Position numbers and translations under genes: made by a program. DNA of 64,000 bases from an uncultured Prolixibacteraceae bacterium (GTDB lineage Bacteria; Bacteroidota; Bacteroidia; Bacteroidales; Prolixibacteraceae): positions 45,314 to 109,313 of the forward strand of contig CAJXZG010000005.1 in the NCBI GenBank assembly GCA_913063265.1, in the 5' to 3' direction. Position 1 is the stretch's first letter. Every line of letters starts with the position of its first letter. Under the pieces are notes generated by a model, which worked only from the letters and a program-made list of their open reading frames with translations, had not been told where the DNA came from and did not search any database. Positions 51,590 through 60,621 of this stretch are shown here, in pieces.

Positions 51590-53050
51590 TCAAAGTTCTT
51601 TACGAAGTCTGGCTACGGGAATTCCAAGTTGTTCGCGGTATTTAGCTACGGTACGGCGGGCAATATTATACGATTTTTCCTTTAAAATATTTGCCAGTTT
51701 ATCATCGGTAAGCGGTTTCTTTTTATCCTCGTTGTCAATACAATCCTGAAGAATCTTTTTAATTTCACGTGTCGAAACTTCCTCACCGTCATCTTTTTGC
51801 AATCCTTCAGAGAAGAAATATTTAAGCGGATAAATTCCAAAATGAGTTTGAATGTATTTACTGTTGGATACTCTTGAAATTGTTGAAATATCAAGTCCTG
51901 TTCTTTCAGCAATATCTTTAAGAATCATCGGACGAAGCCTGGTTTCATCTCCATCCTGAAAATATTCTTTCTGAAAATTAATTATTTCCGACATGGTAAG
52001 CAACAGCGTGGTTTGTCTTTGTTGAAGCGCATCGATAAACCATTTTGCTGAATCCAATTTTTCCTTTACAAATTTTACCGCTTCCTTTTTATTTTTATTC
52101 TTGTTTTTATGATTTTCGCCTAAAGCACGAAGCATGCTTAAATAGGTTTCGTTAATCCTCAATTCGGGAACATTTCGCTGATTTAAGGAAAGTGCCAAAT
52201 CACCGTCTACAATTTCAAGAATAAAATCAGGAACAATATGTTGATTCGACTTGTTTAACGGATTACTGTATGAACTTCCCGGTTTAGGATTCAATTTCAG
52301 AATATGATCAATGGCATCTTTTAATTCTTCATCTGTAAGTTCAAGTCTTGACTGGATCTTGGAATAATGCTTTTTTGTAAATTCATCAAAAAACTCGGTA
52401 ACAATAGTATGTGCCACATCGTTTTCACCTTTGTATTTTTTGCTGAATTGAATAAGCAGGCATTCTCTCAAATCTCTTGCCCCAACTCCGGGCGGATCAA
52501 AATCCTGGATTATTTTCAGGATGGTATAAAGTTTATCTTCTGAAACTTCAATATTCAGATTAAAAGCCAGATCATCACTAATTGCAAGCAGATCACGTCG
52601 TAGATAACCATCATCATCAATATTCCCGATAATATACTCTGCAAGTAACCTGTCATCTTCTGAAAGACTAACCATTCCCAGTTGTTCAATCAAAAACTCA
52701 TGAAACGAAATACCGACTGAAAATGGAATATCAACATGAACATCGTCTTTTGAATAGTTATTGGTATTTAATTTATATGATGGAATATCTTCATCCTCAT
52801 CATAATAATCATCGTAGGTAAATTCATCGTTATCTATATCGGAATCAACATCGGCATCGTCTCTTACCTCAATATTTTCTTCTTCCTGCGGACTATCAGA
52901 TTCCAACTCCAGAACAGGATTTTCTTCAAGCTCTTTTTTTATTCGTTGTTCAAGTTGCAAAGTAGGGATTTCCAAAAGCTTTATCACCTGTATTTGCTGC
53001 GGCGAAAGCTTCTGAAGCAATTTTTGTTGTAATATTAATTTTTGCTTCAT
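51590..53050 (-). CDS. rpoN: RNA polymerase sigma-54 factor
   Basis: A 486-residue sigma-54. Region I is glutamine-rich (LQQKLLQKLSPQQIQVIKLLEIPTLQLEQRIKKELEENPVLE), followed by a long acidic region II with many Asp/Glu. The core-binding domain has ERLLAEYIIGNIDDDGYL-type (as DRLLAEYIIGNIDDDGYLRR) and GVGARDLRECLLIQ. The DNA-binding end has a helix-turn-helix and the RpoN box as RRTVAKYREQLGIP. It directs transcription from -24/-12 promoters with AAA+ activators. No activator gene is adjacent. Confidence 0.97.
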   Translation of the reverse strand: MKQKLILQQKLLQKLSPQQIQVIKLLEIPTLQLEQRIKKELEENPVLELESDSPQEEENIEVRDDADVDSDIDNDEFTYDDYYDEDEDIPSYKLNTNNYSKDDVHVDIPFSVGISFHEFLIEQLGMVSLSEDDRLLAEYIIGNIDDDGYLRRDLLAISDDLAFNLNIEVSEDKLYTILKIIQDFDPPGVGARDLRECLLIQFSKKYKGENDVAHTIVTEFFDEFTKKHYSKIQSRLELTDEELKDAIDHILKLNPKPGSSYSNPLNKSNQHIVPDFILEIVDGDLALSLNQRNVPELRINETYLSMLRALGENHKNKNKNKKEAVKFVKEKLDSAKWFIDALQQRQTTLLLTMSEIINFQKEYFQDGDETRLRPMILKDIAERTGLDISTISRVSNSKYIQTHFGIYPLKYFFSEGLQKDDGEEVSTREIKKILQDCIDNEDKKKPLTDDKLANILKEKSYNIARRTVAKYREQLGIPVARLRKEL

Positions 53051-53114
53051 CTCCCCGTTGATTAGTTAGGTTGGCTAATTTACTACTTTTTGACTTTAAT
53101 TTTTTAAAAATTAT

Positions 53115-54551
53115 TTAGAACTCGGCATTTTTTGGAGTCCGGGCAAAAGGAATCACATCGCGAATATTACCCATGCCTGTGACAAATAAAATAAATCTTT
53201 CAAAACCCAATCCAAATCCGCTGTGTTCCACCGATCCAAAACGTCGTGTATCCAGATACCACCACATTTCTTCTACCGGAATATCCATTTCCTTCATTCG
53301 TTTTTCGAGTTTTTCAAGATTTTCTTCACGTTGTGAACCACCAATTATTTCCCCTATCTGCGGAAACAAAACATCCATAGCTCCTACGGTTTTGCCGTCA
53401 TCGTTTTGTTTCATGTAGAATGCCTTAATATCTTTAGGATAATCAGTAAGAATTACAGGACATTTGAAATGTTTTTCAACAAGGTATCTTTCGTGTTCGC
53501 TTTGTAAATCTATTCCCCAATCTACCGGGAACTGAAACTTATTTTTCTTGTATGGTTTTGATTTTTTTAAAATATCTATGGCCTCTGTATAGGTAATTCG
53601 TATAAAATCATTATTCAGAACAAACTCCAGCTTTTCTATTAAATCCATAGAACGCTGATCCTGAGGTTTATTTTTTTCTTCCTGTTTTAACCTGTTTGCC
53701 AAAAACTGAAGGTCATCCATACAGTTTTCAAGTGCATATTTAATAAGGTATTTTAAAAACTCCTCAGCCAAATCCATGTTGTCATTCAAATCATAAAACG
53801 CCATTTCCGGCTCAATCATCCAAAATTCTGCAAGGTGCCTTGTGGTGTTTGAATTTTCAGCTCTGAAAGTCGGACCAAAAGTGTAAATCTCGCCTAAAGC
53901 CAAAGCTCCAAGTTCTCCCTCCAATTGTCCTGATACAGTTAAATTGGTCGCCTTCCCAAAAAAGTCCTGATTATAATCAATTTCGCCATTTTCATTAAGT
54001 GGTGGATTTTTGGGATCAAGGGTGCTTACCCTGAACATTTGACCGGCACCTTCTGCATCGCTGGCAGTCACTATCGGAGTATGCAAATAGTTAAAACCTT
54101 TTTCGTTAAAATATTTGTGGATGGCAAAAGCCATGGCATGCCTTACTCTGAAAACGGCACTAAAAGTATTCGTTCTGAAACGCAAATGTGCATTTTCCCG
54201 CAAAAATTCCAGCGTATGTCTTTTGGGTTGAATAGGGTATTTATCCGGATCAGAACCTCCCAACAAATCAATCTGTTCTGCGAGCATTTCAATACTTTGT
54301 CCGCTACCTGCCGATTCGGCCAATTTACCTGTTACTGACAGTGCGGCCCCGGTATTGATATCGCGTAGTAAAGATTCTTCAAAATTATTTACATCAACAA
54401 CCACCTGCAAATTGTGAATGATCGAACCATCGTTTAATGCAATAAAAATTACATTTTTGCTTCCTCTTTTTGTTCTTACCCAACCTTTTGCAACAACAGT
54501 TTCGTTAGCTTTTCCTTTTTGCAGGATATCCTTGATTTTTGTTCGTTTCAT
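53115..54551 (-). CDS. asnS: Asparaginyl-tRNA synthetase
   Basis: A 478-residue class II aminoacyl-tRNA synthetase from the ATG at 54551; an in-frame start 36 bp upstream adds residues outside the family. An OB-fold anticodon-binding domain at about 15-115 ([24 protein letters not shown]) precedes motif 2 ([28 protein letters not shown]). Motif 3 is [41 protein letters not shown] and the VYFPQIGEI-like [12 protein letters not shown] support AsnRS rather than AspRS. It charges tRNA-Asn. Confidence 0.97.
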   Translation of the reverse strand: MKRTKIKDILQKGKANETVVAKGWVRTKRGSKNVIFIALNDGSIIHNLQVVVDVNNFEESLLRDINTGAALSVTGKLAESAGSGQSIEMLAEQIDLLGGSDPDKYPIQPKRHTLEFLRENAHLRFRTNTFSAVFRVRHAMAFAIHKYFNEKGFNYLHTPIVTASDAEGAGQMFRVSTLDPKNPPLNENGEIDYNQDFFGKATNLTVSGQLEGELGALALGEIYTFGPTFRAENSNTTRHLAEFWMIEPEMAFYDLNDNMDLAEEFLKYLIKYALENCMDDLQFLANRLKQEEKNKPQDQRSMDLIEKLEFVLNNDFIRITYTEAIDILKKSKPYKKNKFQFPVDWGIDLQSEHERYLVEKHFKCPVILTDYPKDIKAFYMKQNDDGKTVGAMDVLFPQIGEIIGGSQREENLEKLEKRMKEMDIPVEEMWWYLDTRRFGSVEHSGFGLGFERFILFVTGMGNIRDVIPFARTPKNAEF

Positions 54552-54598
54552 ATTACTGCTTTTATATCGCCAGATCTTTATTTTCAAATTAAAGCATA

Positions 54599-54606
54599 CA
54601 AAAGTA
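54599..54606 (-). promoter_or_regulatory. Candidate -7 box of asnS
   Basis: TACTTTTG on the minus strand matches TAnnTTTG exactly and lies 47 bp upstream of the asnS ATG. I see no good -33 TTG partner at the expected distance. Confidence 0.5.
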
Positions 54607-54670
54607 CATTTTTAAATGAATTTAGCTTGAGAGCATTTTAAAATATCTGTTTTCTTGATGAATACATAAA

Positions 54671-54710
54671 ATGAAAAACCATTCTGCAGAAATGAATCTG
54701 AGAATGGTTT
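54671..54710 (-). terminator. Terminator of the downstream-reading Gfo/Idh/MocA gene
   Basis: A 10-bp stem AAACCATTCT/AGAATGGTTT (54676-54685 with 54701-54710) is followed on the minus strand by a short T run. It lies 49 bp after the stop of the oxidoreductase gene at 54759. Confidence 0.75.
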
Positions 54711-54758
54711 AACTTTCGAATTGATTGATTAATCCCTGTAATTACAGGGCAGCGAGTA

Positions 54759-56117
54759 TTATTTTCTTTCCAGGGTTCCCGGTACAGGAACTTTGGCATT
54801 TTTCATAAAACCAATATCTCCCATAACATATGTATCAGGACCAAGTTTCATATCCGAGTTCATAATTTCTTCCCTTGTAACTTCTTTACCTGTGTAGGCA
54901 GAAATACGTCCCATTATAGCAGTTAATACAGAATTGGCAGTTTCTTCAGCCTCGTTAAAAGGTATATCCTGTCGAATACAGGTAATCAAATCTTTATGTT
55001 CCTGCACGTAAGGACTAGTTTCATGATCTTCAAAAGAGAACAGTTCTGTTCCGGCACTGTCTTTTATTGTTGACGTTCCTCCCTGTGAAGTAAATGAGGC
55101 TCCTTTTGTGCCGTTAAACACTTCATAAACACCGGTAGTACAACCATTAATCTGGCGACACATACTATGAATATGACGTCCGTCATCCATTACATAATCT
55201 ACACTGAAATTGTCATACTGATCACCGGTAATCCTTCGTTGACGTGAACCAAACCCTAAGGCTTTTTCAGGATGAGCACCCATAAACCATGCAGCTACGT
55301 CGATGTTATGAACATGTTGTTCAACAATGTGATCACCGGATAACCAGGTCCAGTTTACCCAGTCGCGAATCATCCACTCCATTTCGCTCCATTTTGGATT
55401 GTTATCACGATGCCACAGTTTTCCGCCATTCCAGTATACATTTGCTCCGATAATATGACCTATAGCATTGTTAGCCAATTCGTTGTAAATATTAATATAT
55501 TTATGTTGGTGCCTGCGTTGTGTGCCCGTAACTACCTTAATTCCAGCAGCATCAGCCATTTTTGCGGCTGCAATAACCTGACGAATACCAACCGGATCAA
55601 CGGCAACAGGTTTTTCCATAAATACATGTTTTCGTGCTTTAACAGCAGCCTCAAAATGTTCAGGACGAAATTTAGGTGGAGTAGCAAGAACGACAATATC
55701 CACATCGGATTCGATAACTTTTTGAAATGCATCAAAGCCTACAAAACAGTTTTCTTCAGGAACCTCAACATTCTTTTCCGTTTTAATTTTTTCTCTTGCA
55801 CTGTCTACTCTGTCTTTAAAAACATCTGCAAGTGCAGTAACCTGAACCGTGTCTCCACCGGCTTCCAAAAAGTTAACTGCTGCACCTGAACCGCGGCCCC
55901 CACAACCGATAATTCCTGCTTTAAGTACTTTTCCGGCCGGAACTGTATCCAGCATAGGCGGGAAATTATATTCGCGGGATTTCCAGTCAAATACCGCAGT
56001 TTCGTTTGATTTTCCTCCACTACAAGATGAAAGTGAACCTACACCCATTGTACTCGCTGCTCCTATAGCTGCAGCACTACCTAAGAATTTTCTTCTTGAA
56101 AACTGATTCTTACTCAT
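54759..56117 (-). CDS. Gfo/Idh/MocA oxidoreductase with Tat signal
   Basis: A 452-residue protein with a twin-arginine signal (SRRKFLGSAAAIGAASTMGVGSLSSC), possibly lipidated at the Cys. The Rossmann motif is KAGIIGCGGRGSGAAVNFL. The nucleotide/catalytic region VVLATPPKFRPEHFEAAVKARKHVFMEKPVAVD has the EKP lysine. WNWTWLSGDHIVEQHVHNIDVAAWFMGAHP carries the histidines. Secreted members of this type act on sugars or glycosides. It is separate from the sugar-oxidation cluster at 19-24 kb. It is monocistronic with its own terminator. Confidence 0.92.
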   Translation of the reverse strand: MSKNQFSRRKFLGSAAAIGAASTMGVGSLSSCSGGKSNETAVFDWKSREYNFPPMLDTVPAGKVLKAGIIGCGGRGSGAAVNFLEAGGDTVQVTALADVFKDRVDSAREKIKTEKNVEVPEENCFVGFDAFQKVIESDVDIVVLATPPKFRPEHFEAAVKARKHVFMEKPVAVDPVGIRQVIAAAKMADAAGIKVVTGTQRRHQHKYINIYNELANNAIGHIIGANVYWNGGKLWHRDNNPKWSEMEWMIRDWVNWTWLSGDHIVEQHVHNIDVAAWFMGAHPEKALGFGSRQRRITGDQYDNFSVDYVMDDGRHIHSMCRQINGCTTGVYEVFNGTKGASFTSQGGTSTIKDSAGTELFSFEDHETSPYVQEHKDLITCIRQDIPFNEAEETANSVLTAIMGRISAYTGKEVTREEIMNSDMKLGPDTYVMGDIGFMKNAKVPVPGTLERK

Positions 56118-56211
56118 GATTATAATTTTTAGTCGATTTTAGGATTTAAATTATTTTTATTTATTGTTTTAATTATCAGAAAGATATAATTCTATTCAAC
56201 GATTTTATTTT

Positions 56212-57756
56212 CTAATTATTATTAGCGCTTGCCATTGTATTCTCGTTATGTTCGCACACTACCCTAAATCCAATATAATTACAGTCAGACAACCACCAAA
56301 TACTTTTCGGCATTTGCGGATCTGTTTTCATCCAGGCTTCCGATTTTGTAAAATCTCGTGCAGCACTTCTAATTTCACCAACATTGCTTTTAAAAGTACC
56401 TCCCCTGATAACACGTTCTTCTCCGCTGGCCGGCCCTTTTGGATTTACAGCACCATCTTTCAATTTTTCGTATGCATCCTCAGCGTACCAGTCAGAACAA
56501 TATTCGGCAGCATTTCCCAACATGTTTTTCAATCCAAACGGATTAGCTTCTACATTTTCCGGTTCCTGAGTTTTGGCACCACTGTTCTTTTCGAAAATAA
56601 CGTAATTATTTATTACATCACTTTCCTTTCCAAATATTTTCCCAATGAATCCTTTTTCAGCAAAATCTTTTGGTTCACCTTCAAAAAAGAATGGAGATTC
56701 TGTTCCTCCGCGAGCTGCATACTCCCACTCAGCTTCAGTAGGCAAACGATAGGTTTTACCGGTTACCTGCGATAGCCATTTACAAAATGTTTCAGCAGAA
56801 TGGTAACTCATGGTTATTGCAGGACGATCCCCCAGGCCCCAGTTTTGATCGGGTTGACCATAGGGTGGTGTTGGCCCCGAAATAGCATCAACATCTGTCT
56901 CTGTTCTCGTACCTTCGGTATCTGTAGTTCTTCCTTCTGCTGCGGTAGCCGAATAAAATGCGAGATAGACATCCCAGCTAATTTCTATTTCAGACATAAA
57001 GAAAGGGCTAAGTTTAACTTCCTTTTGCGGACCTTCGTCTGGTTTTCGCATTGCTTCCGTTTCAGGACTTCCAATTTTAAATGTCCCTCCGGGAATGGCT
57101 TTCATGTTAATTGAAACAGTTGTGTTGGGAATGGTTTCTGTAAAATCCTTATGTTCTGTTACGACAGTCGCAGCAGTGAACTTTTCTTTCGATTCGTTTC
57201 CTGAACTTCCAAATGAAACATTTTTAGCATGAAGTGCATTTGGATCGTAATGCCCAACATGTAAGTGGCAGTTAATACAGCGAAGTTCATCTTCTTTTTG
57301 GGTGTAATACAGATGAGCATTTTGTCCATCTTTAGTCAAGGTTAATGGAAATAAATTTTGATGACAACCCACACATGATTCCTTAAACACATGGTGGCTT
57401 GCATACTCAAGCGTAGATTTTTGCTCCCAGTTAAAATCGGCGCTGTCCTTAAAGATGAATCCATAAGCATCTCTTGCTGACGCTTTTATTTTTTCTTTTA
57501 AATAATTTTGTCCCTTAGGTGGCAGATGACAATCAACACACCCGATTTGTATTCCTACACGGGTATCGTAATGAACTGATTTTTTCCAGGAGTCAAAAAC
57601 ATGTGGATGAACATGACACATTTCGCATGATTCGTTGGTGGAAGTAGCTTCTATGGCTTTGTTGCCATAAATTGTTGCTATAATTCCAATTGTAAAGCCA
57701 ATAAGTAAAATTAGCAAAATTTTCCTGCGTAAGAATCCAACAAATCTTTTCAACAT
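56212..57756 (-). CDS. NapC/NirT-like tetrahaem cytochrome fused to a SUMF1 domain
   Basis: A 514-residue fusion from the ATG at 57756. An N-terminal membrane anchor (about 12-30) precedes a periplasmic cytochrome domain with four CXXCH haem sites: CEMCH 44-48, CVDCH 73-77, CVGCH 128-132 and CINCH 160-164. This resembles NrfH/NapC-type quinol dehydrogenases. From about residue 210 a SUMF1/formylglycine-generating-enzyme-like domain follows (MKAIPGGTFKIGS, YRLPTEAEWEYAARGG, NPFGLKNMLGNAAEYCSDWY, RVIRGGTFKS, GFRVVCE). SUMF1 domains modify sulfatases or bind ligands; the active-site cysteine pair of true FGE is not obvious. No sulfatase or reductase is adjacent. Confidence 0.88.
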   Translation of the reverse strand: MLKRFVGFLRRKILLILLIGFTIGIIATIYGNKAIEATSTNESCEMCHVHPHVFDSWKKSVHYDTRVGIQIGCVDCHLPPKGQNYLKEKIKASARDAYGFIFKDSADFNWEQKSTLEYASHHVFKESCVGCHQNLFPLTLTKDGQNAHLYYTQKEDELRCINCHLHVGHYDPNALHAKNVSFGSSGNESKEKFTAATVVTEHKDFTETIPNTTVSINMKAIPGGTFKIGSPETEAMRKPDEGPQKEVKLSPFFMSEIEISWDVYLAFYSATAAEGRTTDTEGTRTETDVDAISGPTPPYGQPDQNWGLGDRPAITMSYHSAETFCKWLSQVTGKTYRLPTEAEWEYAARGGTESPFFFEGEPKDFAEKGFIGKIFGKESDVINNYVIFEKNSGAKTQEPENVEANPFGLKNMLGNAAEYCSDWYAEDAYEKLKDGAVNPKGPASGEERVIRGGTFKSNVGEIRSAARDFTKSEAWMKTDPQMPKSIWWLSDCNYIGFRVVCEHNENTMASANNN

Positions 57757-58173
57757 ATTCAACGTTTACTTTAGGTTCAATTGATTTAAAATGAACCCCA
57801 AAAATAGCAATTTATTAAAAAGATATTCAATAATATGTTGAATTGTGCGGTATTTAGAAAGAATTAATCAATTAGATTTTATTCAGACAATTAAAATTGA
57901 TTGATATATTCTAACATTCAAAACAAAACATTTGGTATAGGTACATAAACCTCTATTGTTTTAATTGATACAAAAAAGGTTGCCTGAGAAGACAACCCGG
58001 GGAATAATTAATTCTCGAAAAGAATTAAGAAGAGGATAGAAAAAACTCTCTTGAAATGTTTTAACCATTTACATTTCAATATTAAGAACAACACATTACA
58101 ATTAAGTTAAACATTAATTTAGAATCTGTTAAATCACTTTTCAGGAGAGTATTTATTTCGTATCTTTCGGAAA
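57757..58173. other. Intergenic region, no gene seen
   Basis: A 417-bp AT-rich spacer lies between divergent genes. It holds a weak 5-bp GGTTG/CAACC hairpin (57978-57997) and the comF -7 box at its right end. The middle shows no convincing ORF, tRNA or conserved motif that I can identify. Confidence 0.55.
58161..58168 (+). promoter_or_regulatory. Candidate -7 box of comF, near-leaderless
   Basis: TATCTTTC (one mismatch to TAnnTTTG) ends only 5 bp before the comF ATG at 58174. If this box is used, the mRNA has almost no 5' leader. Confidence 0.45.
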
Positions 58174-58875
58174 ATGAACACCTTAAGCAAACAATATTAT
58201 TATATTCTCGATTTTATATTTCCATCGTTATGCATATCATGTGGCAACAGATTAGTAAGTCAGGAGAAATATTTGTGTATCGATTGTTGGATTGATTTAC
58301 CTGTAACCAATTTTCATTTAAAAAAAGAGAATAAGGTTGCCCAGCTATTTTGGGGAAGGGTAAATATTGAAAATGCCGCATCTTATTTTGCCTACTACAA
58401 GAACAGCAATTATCAAAAACTGATTCACGACACCAAATACAAGGGGCTTAAAGAACTGGGTTTTGAAACCGGAAGAAGATTTGGATTATCACTTTTAGGG
58501 TCCAAAGAATTTACTCAGGTTGAGATAATCGTGCCTGTACCGCTTCACCCAAAAAAACTAAAAAAAAGAGGATATAATCAGAGTGAATGGATTGCCAAAG
58601 GGATGGCAGAATCGATGAAAAAAACATTATCCTCAAATAACCTGAAAAGAAAAATTCACACTTCTACACAAACTTCTAAAAACAGATTTGAAAGATTTGA
58701 AAATGTTGAAAATATTTTTGAGGTTGAAAGACCTGAAGAGTTTCAAAACAAACATATTTTACTTGTAGATGATGTAGTAACTACAGGCTCTACACTTGAA
58801 TCCTGTGCTTTGGAACTTTTAAAAATTCCGGAAGTAAAAGTGAGTGTTGCAACTTTGGCTTTTGCCGATTATTAA
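58174..58875 (+). CDS. comF: ComF-family phosphoribosyltransferase-like protein
   Basis: A 233-residue protein. A four-cysteine zinc-binding N-terminus (FPSLCISCGNRL...YLCIDCW) is followed by a type I phosphoribosyltransferase fold with the PRPP loop ILLVDDVVTTGSTLESC. PVPLHPKKLKKRGYNQSEWIAKGMA is the family signature. In transformable bacteria ComF supports DNA uptake and single-strand processing; its exact reaction is unsettled. It is a stand-alone gene beside a globin gene. Confidence 0.93.
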   Translation: MNTLSKQYYYILDFIFPSLCISCGNRLVSQEKYLCIDCWIDLPVTNFHLKKENKVAQLFWGRVNIENAASYFAYYKNSNYQKLIHDTKYKGLKELGFETGRRFGLSLLGSKEFTQVEIIVPVPLHPKKLKKRGYNQSEWIAKGMAESMKKTLSSNNLKRKIHTSTQTSKNRFERFENVENIFEVERPEEFQNKHILLVDDVVTTGSTLESCALELLKIPEVKVSVATLAFADY

Positions 58876-58962
58876 AGTTTTGCATGTGCTAATTATAATT
58901 GATCCTATATTTCGCCTTTCAACTTCTTTTAAATTTGTTTGTTAAAAAGCAAAAAAGAATCA

Positions 58963-59400
58963 ATGAATTTTATAATCAGCAAATATATTCCCGGAGTTTC
59001 ACCCGGAGTTACTTTACCGTCGAAACAAATGTTTGTTCTTTTGGGTGAAAAAGGAATACGCAGCATGGTAAGCGATCACTACGATTTATTAAAGAATAGC
59101 AGGATTAAAGATTTATTTCCTAAAAACCCTGTTGCGCTTGAAAAAGCAAAAGAACATTCTGCTGATTTTTTTATTCAGATTTGCGGCGGTCCTGAATATT
59201 TTAACCGGAACCGGGGAAAACCACAATTAAAAAGAAGACATTTACCTTTCAAAATTACACCAAAAGCAAGGGAGGAATGGCTCAATTGTTACATTCAAGT
59301 TTTAAAACAACTTGATTTGCCGGAAGAAGTTCTTTTTTCTTTTTGGAATTATCTTGATACTTTTTCAAAATGGATGGTAAATACAATAGAAAAGGAATAA
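58963..59400 (+). CDS. Truncated haemoglobin
   Basis: A 145-residue globin from the ATG at 58963; an in-frame TTG start at 58939 is less likely. The family pattern is MVSDHYDLLKNSRIKDLFPKNPVALEKAKEHSADFFIQICGGPEYFNRNRGKPQLKRRHLPFKITPKAREEWLNCYIQVL. It contains the proximal histidine in RRHLPFKI and the WLxCY helix. It resembles group II/III bacterial truncated globins that bind O2 or NO. It is 87 bp downstream of comF, same strand. The role is unknown, probably NO or oxygen handling. Confidence 0.87.
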   Translation: MNFIISKYIPGVSPGVTLPSKQMFVLLGEKGIRSMVSDHYDLLKNSRIKDLFPKNPVALEKAKEHSADFFIQICGGPEYFNRNRGKPQLKRRHLPFKITPKAREEWLNCYIQVLKQLDLPEEVLFSFWNYLDTFSKWMVNTIEKE

Positions 59401-59417
59401 TGGATTTTTGATCCTTG

Positions 59418-59996
59418 TTACAAATTTTCAGAATCTGATTTACCCCATTGATAAGATTCTATTTTCAATCCTGAAAGATTTAAAATACGCTCAACCACCG
59501 TTTCTACTGCCTGTTCAATAGTTTTTGGTTTACTGTAAAATGAAGGAATTGCCGGACAAATTATTCCTCCTGCCAGTGTAACTTTTTTCATATTTTCAAT
59601 ATGAATCAAACTTAAGGGGGTTTCTCTGGGAACTAAAATCAACTTTCTTCTTTCTTTTAACATTACATCGGCTGCACGGGTAATTAAGTCATCAGAAACA
59701 CCATTGGCAATACGTCCAAGATTCCCCATTGAACATGGGCAAATTATCATTGTATCGAAATCGGAGGAACCCGATGCAAAAGGTGCATAAAAGTCATCTT
59801 TCTCATAAACATGAAACGGGAAAGTTGCCTCGAATTCTGTTTTTAGTTCATAATCCCAAATGTCTCTGGCATTCGACGAAAAAACAACAGCTACCTCATC
59901 CAACTGCTTTTTTATTTCCCTTATTTTTTGAAATAAAATGCTGGCATAAATTGAACCACTTGCTCCTGTTACAGCTATAACTATTTTCCGATTCAT
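59418..59996 (-). CDS. ubiX: UbiX-family flavin prenyltransferase
   Basis: A 192-residue protein. The flavin site is VIAVTGASGSIYASILFQKI at the N-terminus, then MIICPCSMGNLGRIANGVSDDLITRAADVMLKERRKLILVPRETPLSLIHIENM, the hallmark of UbiX. PAIPSFYSKPKTIEQAVETVVERIL closes the domain. It makes prenylated FMN for UbiD-type decarboxylases, probably in menaquinone or aromatic-acid metabolism. No ubiD gene is in the window. It lies 10 bp after the PorT-like gene, in the same direction. Confidence 0.95.
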   Translation of the reverse strand: MNRKIVIAVTGASGSIYASILFQKIREIKKQLDEVAVVFSSNARDIWDYELKTEFEATFPFHVYEKDDFYAPFASGSSDFDTMIICPCSMGNLGRIANGVSDDLITRAADVMLKERRKLILVPRETPLSLIHIENMKKVTLAGGIICPAIPSFYSKPKTIEQAVETVVERILNLSGLKIESYQWGKSDSENL

Positions 59997-60006
59997 TATT
60001 TATTTT

Positions 60007-60621
60007 TTACCTGCGCCCAATCTGGTAGTAAAGTGCCAGAGTAGCCACAAAATTAAACTGGTTTCGCAACCAATAATAAGGAGGTTCTACCGGCGGTTTG
60101 TCTCTGACCGGTATTAAAGAATAGGCAAGTCTTAAATCAGTTTTCCAGTTATCCGACATCTTAAACTGAAAACCAATAAGCGCCTGTAAATCGAAAGGAC
60201 TAAACTTATTCTGGTCCTCGGGCGGGAATTCCCCATATTCATTAAATTCTTTTCCGCTTAACAAAAAACCCGGTGAAAGTCCTCCAAGGATTGACATTCT
60301 CTCATTTGCGCGAAACGCTGCATACAATGGCAGATCGATATAATTTAACCTCATGATATATTTTGTGGGGTCATTTTCCGTTGTTTTTTTGCGTGCGCCT
60401 TTTTGCATAAATTTTATTTCGAAACCTGCAAAAACTGCCGGAGCCAGGTCAGTTTCAACATAAAACCCAGCAGCAATACCGGGTTTATGAAATCCCCGAT
60501 ATGAATCACCTTCAACCTGAGTGGCATTAAATCCAACAATAGCACCTCCATCAAAACGCTGAGCAACAATAATATTAACCACAAAAAAAAGGATTAAAAA
60601 AATAAAAATACGTTTAGTCAT
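60007..60621 (-). CDS. PorT-family outer-membrane beta-barrel protein
   Basis: A 204-residue protein with a signal peptide ending IVAQ. The start RFDGGAIVGFNATQVEGDSYRGFHKPGIAAGFYVETDL and the following strands are typical of the PorT/outer-membrane beta-barrel type of Bacteroidota, ending FVATLALYYQIGRR. It abuts the sirtuin gene (0 bp) and precedes ubiX by 10 bp, so the three are one unit. It may be a structural or secretion-linked barrel; it is not proven to be the type IX PorT. Confidence 0.83.
   Translation of the reverse strand: MTKRIFIFLILFFVVNIIVAQRFDGGAIVGFNATQVEGDSYRGFHKPGIAAGFYVETDLAPAVFAGFEIKFMQKGARKKTTENDPTKYIMRLNYIDLPLYAAFRANERMSILGGLSPGFLLSGKEFNEYGEFPPEDQNKFSPFDLQALIGFQFKMSDNWKTDLRLAYSLIPVRDKPPVEPPYYWLRNQFNFVATLALYYQIGRR

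Noticed and set aside
55410..55889. Plus-strand open frame of 159 codons
   Set aside because: It is the mirror of the Gfo/Idh/MocA gene on the other strand, which has intact motifs.
56248..56775. Plus-strand open frame of 175 codons
   Set aside because: It is antisense to the cytochrome-SUMF1 gene, whose motifs are clear, and its translation has no protein family character.
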